Source of the DNA: JAWKTV01 sp041398905
GTDB lineage: Bacteria; Planctomycetota; Planctomycetia; Planctomycetales; Planctomycetaceae
Reading direction: 5' to 3'
Assembly (NCBI GenBank): GCA_041398905.1
Contig: JAWKTV010000001.1
Coordinates: forward strand, 248,001-312,000
DNA length: 64,000 nt
Shown here: piece after piece, positions 27,655-36,508 of the stretch
How positions within the stretch are numbered: the first letter of the stretch is position 1
Layout: the number at the start of each line of letters is the position of its first letter
Program-made: the position numbers and the translations under genes
Notes under the pieces: model-generated
Database searches by the model: none
Seen by the model: only the letters and a program-made list of their open reading frames with translations
What the model was told of the DNA's origin: nothing

Positions 27655-29106
27655 ATGCATCCGCTGCGTGAACAGCAACTACTGACCACCCGCCGGCACT
27701 TCTTTGGCCGCAGCTCAACGGGCATTGGTGTCGCAGCACTGGCTTCCCTGCTCGGATCACCGGCGCACGCCGCTGGCAGCCCGTCCGCCGGGCTGCCCAA
27801 CGGCACGCATTTTCCGGGCAAGGCGAAGCGGATCGTCTACATGTTCATGTCGGGCGCTCCGTCCCAGTTTGAAACGTTTGACCACAAGCCGAAGCTGGAT
27901 GAACTGTACGACACCGATCTGCCGGACTCGATCCGGCAAGGCCAGCGTCTGACGACCATGACCTCGGGTCAGAAGCGATTCCCGATCGCTCCGTGCAAGT
28001 TCAAGTTCGCCCAGCACGGCGAGGCGCGAACATGGGTGAGCGAACTGCTGCCGCACACGGCGGGCATCGTCGACGACATCTGCGTGATTCGCAGCATGTA
28101 TACCGAGGCGATCAACCACGACCCGGCCATCACCTACATCCAAACCGGTTCGCAAATTCCCGGTCGCCCCTCGCTGGGGGCCTGGCTCAGCTACGGCCTG
28201 GGGGCGATGAACGACAATCTGCCGTCGTTCGTCGTACTGCACTCCACCTGGACCGGTCGGAAGTCGGCGCAGGCGCTCTACGAACGGCTCTGGGGCACCG
28301 GCTGGCTGCCGAGTGAACATGCCGGCGTCGCCCTGCGGTCGCAAGGCGACCCGGTGCTGTTCCTGTCGAACCCGCCCGGAGTCGATCAGCAGTCGCGACG
28401 CAAGATGCTCGATGCGCTGGCGGAGCTGAACCACCAGCAGCTCGACGCGGTCGGCGATCCCGAGATCAACACCCGCATCCAGCAGTACGAAATGGCGTAC
28501 CGCATGCAGACTTCCGTTCCCGAACTGACCGACTTCTCAAATGAAACCAGGGAGACGCTCGACATGTATGGCCCGGAGGTCAACACCCCGGGCACCTTCT
28601 CCGCGAACTGCCTGCTGGCGCGTCGGCTGCTCGAACGCGACGTGCGATTCGTGCAGATCTTCATCCGCGGCTGGGACCAGCACGGCAATCTGCCGGGGGA
28701 CATCACCAATCAGTGCCGCGATGTCGACCAGGGGCAGGCGGCGCTGGTCAAGGACCTCAAGCAGCGCGGGCTGCTCGAAGACACGCTGGTGATCTGGGGC
28801 GGCGAGTTCGGACGCACCGTGTACTGCCAGGGCGGACTCTCGCGCGAAAACTACGGCCGCGACCATCACCCCCGCTGCTTCTCGATCTGGATGGCCGGCG
28901 CAGGGATCAAGCCAGGCTTCAACTACGGTGCGACCGACGATTTCAGCTACAACATCACCGAGAACCCGGTCCACATTCACGACCTCAACGCGACGATCCT
29001 CGAACGGCTGGGGATCGACCACAAACGGTTGACCTACCGCTTCCAGGGTCGAGACTTCCGGCTGACGGACGTGCACGGCAACGTGGTGAAGGACATCCTG
29101 ACATAG
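27655..29106 (+). CDS. DUF1501 family protein (Tat-exported)
   Basis: A 483-residue member of the DUF1501 (sulfatase-fold) family that planctomycetes encode in large numbers. The start at 27655 has GGAG 8 bases upstream and leads straight into a Tat-type signal (TTRRHFFGRSSTGIGVAALAS). Family blocks: KRIVYMFMSGAPSQFETFDHKP near residue 59, then HGEARTWVSELLPHTAGIVDDICVIRSM, ARRLLERDVRFVQIFIRGWDQHG, and LVIWGGEFGRT near the C-terminus. In this phylum these proteins are usually paired with cytochrome-c/DUF1549/DUF1553 proteins, but that partner is not adjacent here. The biochemical role is unknown. Confidence 0.9.
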   Translation: MHPLREQQLLTTRRHFFGRSSTGIGVAALASLLGSPAHAAGSPSAGLPNGTHFPGKAKRIVYMFMSGAPSQFETFDHKPKLDELYDTDLPDSIRQGQRLTTMTSGQKRFPIAPCKFKFAQHGEARTWVSELLPHTAGIVDDICVIRSMYTEAINHDPAITYIQTGSQIPGRPSLGAWLSYGLGAMNDNLPSFVVLHSTWTGRKSAQALYERLWGTGWLPSEHAGVALRSQGDPVLFLSNPPGVDQQSRRKMLDALAELNHQQLDAVGDPEINTRIQQYEMAYRMQTSVPELTDFSNETRETLDMYGPEVNTPGTFSANCLLARRLLERDVRFVQIFIRGWDQHGNLPGDITNQCRDVDQGQAALVKDLKQRGLLEDTLVIWGGEFGRTVYCQGGLSRENYGRDHHPRCFSIWMAGAGIKPGFNYGATDDFSYNITENPVHIHDLNATILERLGIDHKRLTYRFQGRDFRLTDVHGNVVKDILT

Positions 29107-29164
29107 CCGCTGTCCGCGCATCGCCCCGGTCAGGGTGCTGACGCACGCCGGCTCGCTCGAGATC

Positions 29165-29206
29165 CTGCACCGCGCCTCCGCATCCCCTCACCAACCAGCG
29201 ACTGCC
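29165..29206. repeat. Interspersed intergenic repeat, 3' fragment (copy C)
   Basis: CTGCACCGCGCCTCCGCATCCCC-CACCAACCAGCGAC matches the right end of copies A (14816-14850) and B (46110-46146) with few changes. Only this end is clearly present. It lies between two tail-to-tail DUF1501 genes. Confidence 0.6.
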
Positions 29207-29292
29207 CCCACCCCCGCTGAGCGGTCCCGACGCCACCGTGTCGACGCCCGCCGCCGTACGGTCAGTCCCTCAGTCCTTTGCGGTCCGGAAGG

Positions 29293-30652
29293 CTAACCAA
29301 ACAGTTCGACAATCGGCCGTCCGCCGTAGATGCGGTGGGGGCGATTGCTCTGGTCGAGCAGGGCGGCTTCCGGGTCGAGACCAGCGCGTGCATCAGCGTG
29401 GCGGTAAAGTCGTGAGGCGAAACGGTGTTGCTCAGCGGCGTTGCACCGAGGGCGTCGCTGGCACCGTAGACCGCTCCTCCAGCGATGCCGCCTCCGGCAA
29501 GCACGCCGCTGTAGCAACCGGGGTAGTGCTCGCGCCCCGCGCTGGCGTTGATCTGCGGTGCGTGGCCGAACTCGCCCACCCAGGCGACGAGCGTGTCATC
29601 GAGCATCCCCCGCTCGTCGAGGTCCGTCAGCAGGGCGGCGAGCGCCCGGTCGGCTGGCGGAATCAGGCTGTTCTGCAGCTTGTTGAAGTTGTCGCCATGC
29701 GTGTCCCAAAAGGGGTTCGCGTCGCTGTGCCAGTTGACCGACACAAAGGGGACGCCATGTTCCACGAGCCGGCGGGCGAGCAGAACGCACTGGCCGTGGG
29801 TGTTGCGACCGTATCGGTCCCGCATATCGCTCGGCTCGGCGGCCAGGTCGAACGCCTGTCGCACATGCGGCGAAGCGAGCAATCCAAAGGCTTGCCGCTG
29901 TTGATCGTCGAACACTCGCGAGGCCCGCACCCGCTCCAGTTCCTGCTGCTGGCCGCCAATCACTTCCAGCAGGGAGCGCCGCTTCCCAAGGCGGTCGGTC
30001 GAGAGACCTTCCTGCAGCGTGAGGGCCGGCACCTGCCAGCCATCGGCGTTGGGGTCGCCTTCGAGGAGCAGCGGGTCGTAGCGTCGACCAAGCCACCCGC
30101 CGTGCTGTCCGGGGGCCTTGCCACCTGGTGCGGCGGGATGATAGGCGAGCCACGGCATGGTGACGAACGCCGGCAGCCCATCGCGGCCCCCATGAAGATG
30201 ATTGATGACGCTGCCCAGGTGCGGCGTGTCCCGACCGGAGGGAGGCTCGGCGTCGCTTTTGTTCACCGGCGGGAGATGTCCGGTGAGGATGGTGTGGGCG
30301 TCGACAGGTGCGGGATCGTCGTGCGACAGCGACCGGATGATCGCGAGTTTGTCGGTGACCCTCGCAACCTCGCGGAAGTGCTCACTGACCTGCACGCCGG
30401 GGGTGGCCGTCGGGATCGCTGCGAAGGGACCGCGGACTTCGCTGGGCGCGTCGGGCTTCGGGTCGAAGGTGTCGAGATGGCTGGGCTCCCACATGAACAG
30501 GAGGATACAGCGCTTGGCCCGACCAAAACCGGCAGCCGCCGACCCCGCCGACGCGGCCTGAACGCCACCGGATATCCCACTCCAGACCGGCAGCGTACCG
30601 ACGGCAGCGGCGGTGAGCAGGTGCGGCGATGGAGCAGTCTTGAGTACAGCAT
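29293..30652 (-). CDS. DUF1501 family protein (frameshifted at both ends)
   Basis: A second DUF1501 protein, about 455 residues. Core blocks: KRCILLFM, then SHLDTFDPKPDAPSEVRGPF, RVTDKLAIIRSLSHDDPAPVDAH, ARRLVEHGVPFVSVNWH and VGEFGHAPQIN. A single open frame continues upstream into the mlaD protein, but restoring one base near 30623 gives a natural start at 30652: MLYSRLLHRR then HLLTAAAVGTLPVWSG, a Tat-like leader. At the other end, restoring one base at 29381 gives GLDPEAALLDQSNRPHRIYGG and PIVELFG, the usual family C-terminus, with the stop at 29293. FMWEPSHLD is three bases short of the usual FMWGGPSHLD. Confidence 0.82.
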
Positions 30653-31955
30653 CACCCCACGAGCGTAGCCAATCGCCCGACTGGTTGACCAGAGCAAATT
30701 GATGCGTGACTGCAGGCGACGGGCCCCGTTGGCGGGCACACGCCCCGGCACCCTGTCGGCCACCGGTTCGCGAGGGCCTCTGGCCGCCGCGAATCGCGAG
30801 GCTATCGCTGCGGATAGACTGGTTCGCTGGCAGTGCGGGGTAGTCGGTCGCCTCTTTGACACCGGAGCTGCCCGAGATCGCGCCGCGAACGCCAAGCACC
30901 TCGGGGTGCCGCGCGACCTTGTCGGCGAAGATCCGGACATCCCGCAGCGTTGGTTCGAGGTTGGTGAGCATGACCGACAGGGAGCTGGCCGAGCGATTGA
31001 GGTTGTCGTACAGATCGGGATCGGAGACGAAGCGGTGCAGCGTCCCTTCTTCCTGATTGACCATCTTGGCGAAGCCATTCAGCTCGGTCAGTAGCGATTC
31101 GAGTTCGATCAGCCCGCCATCGAGACGAGCAACGAGGTGCCGGCTCTGCTCCGCGAGCGGGGCAGTGGCGGCGTGCACGTTGTCGAGGTTTTGATTGACC
31201 TTGTCGAGACTTTCGCTGGCCCGCTGCACCGACATCTTCGCCGCTGCGATCGTCTCGCGGGTTTCCCTGACGAGCTCGGGGAGGGCGTCAATCGTTTCCT
31301 TGAGTCGCGCCTGCACCTCCGGGTCGGCGACGAGGCGGTTGGCGTTTTCGACCATCTGCCGTCCCGACTGCATGGTCATCGCGAATTCATCCAGCGACTT
31401 GGCGGTCTTCTCGATCACTTCTTCGAGGCTGCCCCGCTCGGTTTCCAGCAGGCCGTTGAGGTTGTGACCGACCTGTTGCCATTCGTGGCTGGTGGCCTGA
31501 AACGAAGCGACGACCTGCTCAAGTCGCTGCTCCATGCGGGCGACCGCCCGCATCGGGTCTTCTGGCGTTGTCCCCTTGAGACGCTTGTTGGGGGGGATGC
31601 TGTCGCCGCTCGCTCCCGCCGAGAACTCGACGACCGCATCGCCAAACAACGACACCACGAGCGTCGGTTCGGAATCGGTTCGCAGCTTGTAGCTGGACTC
31701 GATGTCGACGACCACGAGCACGCCCGGCTCGGCGTCGTCGAGCAACACCCGACGAACGCGACCGATGGTAATCCCATTGACCCGCACCGGTGTGCCCGGC
31801 TGCACGCCGGGGGCGGAGTCGAACTGGATCGCGAGCGCGTACGTCTCCTCCCACAGAGTTCTGAGGTCGCCAAAACGAACCATCAGTCCCATCCCCGTCG
31901 CCAAAGCGACAAGCACGAAGAGTCCCACCCGGAATTTCTGCCGTTGTTCGTCCAT
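30652..31955 (-). CDS. mlaD: MlaD-type MCE substrate-binding protein
   Basis: The substrate-binding subunit of an Mla-type lipid transport system. One N-terminal transmembrane anchor (VGLFVLVALATGMGLMV, residues 9-25) precedes an MCE domain at about 38-115 (GVQPGTPVRVNGITIGRVRRV, then VVVDIESSY and LVVSLFGDAVVEF). A long helical, coiled-coil-like tail follows (around 140-370), ending near PEVLGVRGAISG. No stop occurs before the DUF1501 frame, which may reflect a lost base in the linker: a TGA at 30654-30652 overlaps the DUF1501 ATG in the alternative frame. It is the last gene of the mlaE-mlaF-mlaD run; it starts 80 bases after mlaF. Confidence 0.85.
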
Positions 31956-32035
31956 GAGGGGCGCGAGTGGGTCGTGGGGCGGAGTGAGGGTTGGTGTCGT
32001 GTGACGTGGTGGTCCGGGGCTTGATCGCCGGTTGA

Positions 32036-32836
32036 CTAGCTGGCGACGAGCTCCTGGAGTCGTTCGCCCGCTTCGCCGCGGACGAACTGTGAGACGCGGG
32101 GATCTTCGGCATCGTGGGCGGCCGCCGCGGGGCCGTTATAGATCAGTTGCGGTTCGGTCGGTCCGAGCCGGGCGAGCGGGTAGAGCATCACCACCCGGTC
32201 AGCCACCTTCTGCACGGTATGCATGTCATGGGTCACCACGATGCTGGTGACATCGCGGCGACGGCTGGTCAGTCGAATCAGCTCGTTGATCACGTCGCTC
32301 ATGATCGGGTCGAGGCCGGTCGTAGGCTCGTCGTACAGCATGACTTCGGGATCGAGCGCGAGGGCGCGGGCGAGCCCCACCCGCTTGCGCATGCCGCCCG
32401 AAAGTTGCGCGGGCTTCTTCGGGCCGACGATCGACGGAGTCAGTCCGACATCGCGAAGACGTTCATCAACGATTGCCGCGATCCGCTCGCGTGACGGCTC
32501 GGTGTTCTGTCGGAGTCCGAAGCCGACGTTCTCATAAACGGTCAGGCTGTCGAACAGGGCGGCCATCTGGAACAGAAAGCCGAACTTGAGTCGCGCATGA
32601 TTCAAGTCGGGCTTTGTGAGCGAGGCGACCGGCGTGCCAGACCACAGGACCTCGCCCGCGTCGGGAGTCAGCAGCCGCATGATGAGCTTGAGCGTCACGC
32701 TCTTCCCGCATCCGCTTTCACCAATGATGCACAACGTCTCCCCGTGCTCGACCTGCAGCGAGAGCCCGCGCAGAATCGTCTGCCGCCCGAACTTCTTCGA
32801 GACGTTGCGGAATTCGACGACAGGCGGGGGAGACAT
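32036..32836 (-). CDS. mlaF: Mla-type ABC transporter ATPase
   Basis: A 266-residue ATP-binding subunit that powers phospholipid transport with MlaE and MlaD. ATPase motifs: Walker A GESGCGKS near residue 37, Q-loop FLFQMAALFDSL near 86, signature LSGGMRKRV near 144, Walker B VMLYDEPTTGLDP near 164, and the H-loop in VVTHDM near 199. FLFQMAALFDSLTVYENVGF is typical of the MlaF branch rather than generic importers. It sits between mlaE and mlaD on the same strand. It is cytoplasmic, at the inner membrane. Confidence 0.93.
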   Translation of the reverse strand: MSPPPVVEFRNVSKKFGRQTILRGLSLQVEHGETLCIIGESGCGKSVTLKLIMRLLTPDAGEVLWSGTPVASLTKPDLNHARLKFGFLFQMAALFDSLTVYENVGFGLRQNTEPSRERIAAIVDERLRDVGLTPSIVGPKKPAQLSGGMRKRVGLARALALDPEVMLYDEPTTGLDPIMSDVINELIRLTSRRRDVTSIVVTHDMHTVQKVADRVVMLYPLARLGPTEPQLIYNGPAAAAHDAEDPRVSQFVRGEAGERLQELVAS

Positions 32837-32895
32837 GGGTGACAGTCAGGAGGAGGATGTTCGAAGCGTTATGACTTTGGCAGGTTCGCGGCGAC

Positions 32896-33732
32896 TCACC
32901 GCATCGACACGACTCCCCACAGCATGTGGTAGAGTTCCATGAGAAACGTGCCGAGGAGGAAGTCGATCACGAGGATCGCGACGAAGGAGCAGACGAACGC
33001 TTCGGTGGCGGCCTGGCCGACGCCTTCGGCACCGGCGCTGCAGTTGAAGCCGCGATGACAGGCGATCGTCGCGATGGCGATGCCGAAGAAAAGACTCTTG
33101 GACAGCCCGCTGCCGATGTCCCAGGGAGCGACGTAGGCGAGGCTGTGATGCCAGTAGAAGTGATGGTCGATTCCCAGCACCTCGCAACTGAACCACCAGC
33201 CGCTACACATCCCGGCGACGTCGGCGAGCACGGTGAGCAGCGGAACCATGAGCACACAGGCGATGAGCCGCGGGGCGACGAGGTAACCAATCGGGTCGGC
33301 TCCCAGGGCCGTCAGCGCGTCGATCTGCTCGGTGACTTTCATCGTTCCCAGCTCGGCGGCCATCGAGCTGCCGACGCGGCCGGCGAGCATCAGCGCCGCC
33401 AGCACCGGCCCCAGCTCCTTGAACAGAGTGACGTTGATCACCGAGCCCAACTGGTTCTCCATGTTCATCTGAGCGAACTGGTCGTAGGTCTGCACGGCGA
33501 TGACCATGCCGACGAAGCCGCCGGTGACCAGCACGACGGCGATACTCTCGACGCCGATCTTGTGAAGGACCGGCCAGAGAACGTACCCCCGGGGCAGGCG
33601 ACGCGTGAGTCCACCGATGGTCTGCAGCCCGAACAGCGTCAGGTCGCCCACCAGACTCACCAGCGCAACGACCATTCCGCCGAGCGCATGGATCGGCGTC
33701 GACCGGGCAGCCGGGAGGGCGGAGTGCGACAT
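32896..33732 (-). CDS. mlaE: Mla-type ABC transporter permease
   Basis: A 278-residue MlaE/YrbE-family permease. The start at 33732 is chosen because sequence conservation begins there; the open frame runs 82 codons further up without family similarity. Core blocks: FVGMVIAVQTYDQFAQM, LFKELGPVLAALMLAGRVGSSMAAELGTMKVTEQIDAL (the cytoplasmic coupling helix) and DPIGYLVAPRLIACVLMVPLLTVLADVAG. The C-terminal helices end in LLGTFLMELYHMLWG. It starts the mlaE-mlaF-mlaD run, 59 bases before mlaF. It probably moves phospholipids across the inner membrane to keep outer-membrane asymmetry. Confidence 0.93.
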   Translation of the reverse strand: MSHSALPAARSTPIHALGGMVVALVSLVGDLTLFGLQTIGGLTRRLPRGYVLWPVLHKIGVESIAVVLVTGGFVGMVIAVQTYDQFAQMNMENQLGSVINVTLFKELGPVLAALMLAGRVGSSMAAELGTMKVTEQIDALTALGADPIGYLVAPRLIACVLMVPLLTVLADVAGMCSGWWFSCEVLGIDHHFYWHHSLAYVAPWDIGSGLSKSLFFGIAIATIACHRGFNCSAGAEGVGQAATEAFVCSFVAILVIDFLLGTFLMELYHMLWGVVSMR

Positions 33733-33928
33733 GCTCGCGTGGGAATCCGGGAAAGAGGTGCCGCTGCAGTGGACTCGCGGACAGACGCGCAAGGGAGACG
33801 TCTGGGAAGGGGGCCGGGACTGTAGAGCAAACCGGGAAGCGGGGTCGAGACGAATCTCGCATCGCATCGCGGCAATGAGTGGCGACCAGTGGGGATAGGT
33901 CGCAATACGCAGCGGCCAATGCCGCAAC

Positions 33929-34624
33929 TCAGGCAGACTGGGTAAGTTGACCCCGCTCCATTCGCCAGACATGGCCACTCACGCGGGCGGCCTGCGATAA
34001 GTCGTGCGTGACCCATAGCCATGCTCGCTCCGGGTCGGCGTTCGCCCACTCCGCGACCAGGCTTTCGACGTACCGCCCGGCGGCTTCGTCGATCGACGCC
34101 GTCGGTTCGTCGAGCAGGAGGACTGCGGGCTGCAGTTGAACGGCCCGCAACAACGCGACGACCTGCCGTTCACCCCCCGAGAGCCTTGTGACGGACCGCT
34201 CGAGGAACGTGTCCTCCCGCCCATAGCCCCGCAAGGCCTGCCGCAGCCATGCGGTATCGAGCTGTCGTCCCGCGTGAGAGTCGAGTTGGAACGGGCGGGC
34301 GAGATTGTCGGCGACGGTGCCATCGAACAGCGCCGGGTGCTGGTGCAGGTAGATCACCTGGCGGCGAAAGGCCGGCATCTGTGACGGCGGGACGAGCGTA
34401 CCACGAAAGGCGACCTCGCCACCATCGAGCGGGTCGAGGCCCGCCAACGCCCGCAGCAGCAGCGTCTTTCCCGATCCCGTCGGGCCGATCAGCGCAACTC
34501 GGTCACCACGGTCGAGCCGCAGTGAGATGTCGCCAAGCAACGCCGCGCCGGTTGTGTGGTCGCGGCGCGTCAGCCCGCGGGCTTCGAGCAGCGGGGGTGA
34601 ATCCTTGCGGTGCGGAAGTGGCAT
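33929..34624 (-). CDS. FetA/YbbL-like ABC transporter ATPase
   Basis: A 231-residue ATP-binding subunit: Walker A GPTGSGKT near residue 47, Q-loop LHQHPALFDGTVADNL near 93, signature LSGGERQ near 148, Walker B VLLLDEPTASID near 168, and WVTHDLSQ near 204. The Q-loop region and the WVTHD ending resemble E. coli FetA (YbbL), whose permease partner FetB is normally adjacent. No FetB-like gene lies here; the next gene on the strand is mlaE, 196 bases away. It may be an orphan ATPase or use a distant permease. The substrate is unknown. Confidence 0.85.
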   Translation of the reverse strand: MPLPHRKDSPPLLEARGLTRRDHTTGAALLGDISLRLDRGDRVALIGPTGSGKTLLLRALAGLDPLDGGEVAFRGTLVPPSQMPAFRRQVIYLHQHPALFDGTVADNLARPFQLDSHAGRQLDTAWLRQALRGYGREDTFLERSVTRLSGGERQVVALLRAVQLQPAVLLLDEPTASIDEAAGRYVESLVAEWANADPERAWLWVTHDLSQAARVSGHVWRMERGQLTQSA

Positions 34625-34696
34625 CGGCGGTCGTTGCGAAGCAGATAGGAGCTGGAACGCGAGGCCGTGATGCCCGCCAAGTCGACCGCCGGGAGT

Positions 34697-36205
34697 TCAG
34701 AACCGCTGCGGAGGCCGGAACGCCTGGACTGGCCGATTGAGGCGGGAGTCCCCCAGTTCCGCACGGGCCGCTTCGGCCAGTGCTTCCAGACGCTGGACCT
34801 GCTCGGGGTGCTCGGCGGCCACGTTGGACTGTTCGCCGATGTCCTCACGGAGGTTGTACAGCGCCTGTTCGGTATGCCCCTCGGTGTAGCCGGCGGGCTT
34901 CCCATCCCGCCCCGGCTCGGCGGTGAGGCTGCGATAGCTGTGGGGAAAGTGCAGCTTCCAGTCGCCGCTGCGAATCGCCTGCAGCTCGTTGCCCCAATAA
35001 TAGAGGTACGCTTCATGCGGCGATGTCGCGCCCTCGGTACCGGCGATCAGCGGCCAGATGTCGAGGCCGTCGATCGGATGGTCGGGCAGCTTCGCGCCGA
35101 TGATTCCGGCGATCGTCGGCAGCAGGTCGATCGTCGCGGCAACCTCATCGCACGTCGTGCCCGCCGGGATGCGGCCCGGCCAGCGCATGATGCACGGCTC
35201 ACGCACGCCCCCTTCCCAGGTGGTCCCTTTCCCCTCGCGGAGCGGACCAGCCGACCCGGCGTGGTTGCCGTAGCTCAGCCAGGGTCCGTTGTCCGAGGTA
35301 AAGATCATCAGCGTGTTCTCGAGCAACCCGTGCTGTTCCAGCGCGGCGGTGATCTCACCGACGCTCCAGTCGATCTCGCTGATGACATCGCCGAAGGCTC
35401 CCTGCTCGCTCTTGCCCGCGAACTTGTCGGAGACGAACAGAGGAACGTGCGGCATCGAATGGGCGACGTACAGGAAGAACGGTCGTTCGTGCTGGCGATG
35501 AATGAAGTCGACGGCCCGCTTGGTGTAGTCCGTCGTCAGTTGGGTCTGGTCCGCGGGCGTCACCGGAGAGTGGACGACCGCGTCCCCTTCGATCAAAGGG
35601 AGGTCGGGATACCCCTTGGGGGTTTGCGGATGGAACGGCCACATGTCGTTCGAGTAGGGGAGCCCGTAGTACTCATCGAAGCCGTGGTGAATGGGCAACG
35701 ATTCGGGACGGTGCCCCAGATGCCATTTGCCCAACATCGCGGTCGCGTAGCCTTGATCGCGACACAGTTCCGGAATCAGCACCTCGTTGGGGTTGATACC
35801 GTGCTTCGTGTTGTGGCTGGGTGCCCCCAGCATGCCGATGCGATTGGGATAGCAGCCGGTCAGCAGCGCGGCCCGCGACGCCCCGCAGACGGCCTGCGCA
35901 ACGTAGAAGCTGGTGAACTTGCGGCCCTCGGCCGCCATGCGATCGAGGTTCGGAGTCTCGTACCCTTGAGCGCCGAAGCAGCCGACGTCGCCGTAGCCCT
36001 GGTCGTCGGTGAAAATGATCACGATGTTGGGACGTGCCGCCGCGGCGTCGTCCGCATGGCACGCCGAAGTGAAGAGACGGGAGCCTGCGCCGCAAACGAG
36101 GATCGCCGTCAATGTGCGTTGCAGCCACCTCGGGACCCGCCCGTCCGAAAAGAGTCGGTCTATCGTTGTCGTTCGGGAACCCGGCAGGGCTGAGGAGAAT
36201 CGCAT
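34697..36205 (-). CDS. Exported arylsulfatase
   Basis: A 502-residue type I sulfatase. A long N-terminal leader (LQRTLTAILVCGAGSRLFTSACHA) precedes NIVIIFTDDQGYGDVGCFG, which holds the metal Asp pair. CGASRAALLTG at residue 107 is the C-x-A-S-R formylglycine site, an accepted variant of C-x-P-S-R. GKWHLGH, then HSMPHVPLFVS and FTSDNGPW follow. It resembles the arylsulfatase A subgroup and differs from the sulfatase at 26029. It probably acts in the periplasm on sulfated polysaccharides. It is monocistronic and divergent from the M16 peptidase. Confidence 0.93.
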   Translation of the reverse strand: MRFSSALPGSRTTTIDRLFSDGRVPRWLQRTLTAILVCGAGSRLFTSACHADDAAAARPNIVIIFTDDQGYGDVGCFGAQGYETPNLDRMAAEGRKFTSFYVAQAVCGASRAALLTGCYPNRIGMLGAPSHNTKHGINPNEVLIPELCRDQGYATAMLGKWHLGHRPESLPIHHGFDEYYGLPYSNDMWPFHPQTPKGYPDLPLIEGDAVVHSPVTPADQTQLTTDYTKRAVDFIHRQHERPFFLYVAHSMPHVPLFVSDKFAGKSEQGAFGDVISEIDWSVGEITAALEQHGLLENTLMIFTSDNGPWLSYGNHAGSAGPLREGKGTTWEGGVREPCIMRWPGRIPAGTTCDEVAATIDLLPTIAGIIGAKLPDHPIDGLDIWPLIAGTEGATSPHEAYLYYWGNELQAIRSGDWKLHFPHSYRSLTAEPGRDGKPAGYTEGHTEQALYNLREDIGEQSNVAAEHPEQVQRLEALAEAARAELGDSRLNRPVQAFRPPQRF

Positions 36206-36508
36206 CTGGTTGTCACCCTGGATGAGCGAAGCGGGATGGCTGAGCCGGCCTGGAAGAACAGGCGTTCGATTGTTCGCAGTCAGGGTACGGCTGACAGATT
36301 CGCCGGGTCAACCAATCGGCGGGGACGATTGCGCGTTCTCCCGCTGGATCATTCGCCGCTGAGGCAGGTTCCCCGTTGTCAGGCTGGCTGGTATGATTGC
36401 CGACTCAGGCAACCGGCCCAGCGAAGGCTCTGGCGTCACGAATTTGCCTGCGGGATGTGACGCAACGGCGTCCGCCCAACTTTGAATCACCGAGGGAGCG
36501 ATATTTCC
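36206..36508. other. Divergent intergenic region
   Basis: 303 bases between the left-going sulfatase and the right-going M16 gene. Apart from a GGGAG about 12 bases before the ATG at 36509 I see no clear promoter, repeat or gene. Confidence 0.5.

Noticed and set aside
34667..36193. Right-going frame of about 500 codons opposite the arylsulfatase
   Set aside because: Antisense of a conserved sulfatase carrying the formylglycine site.
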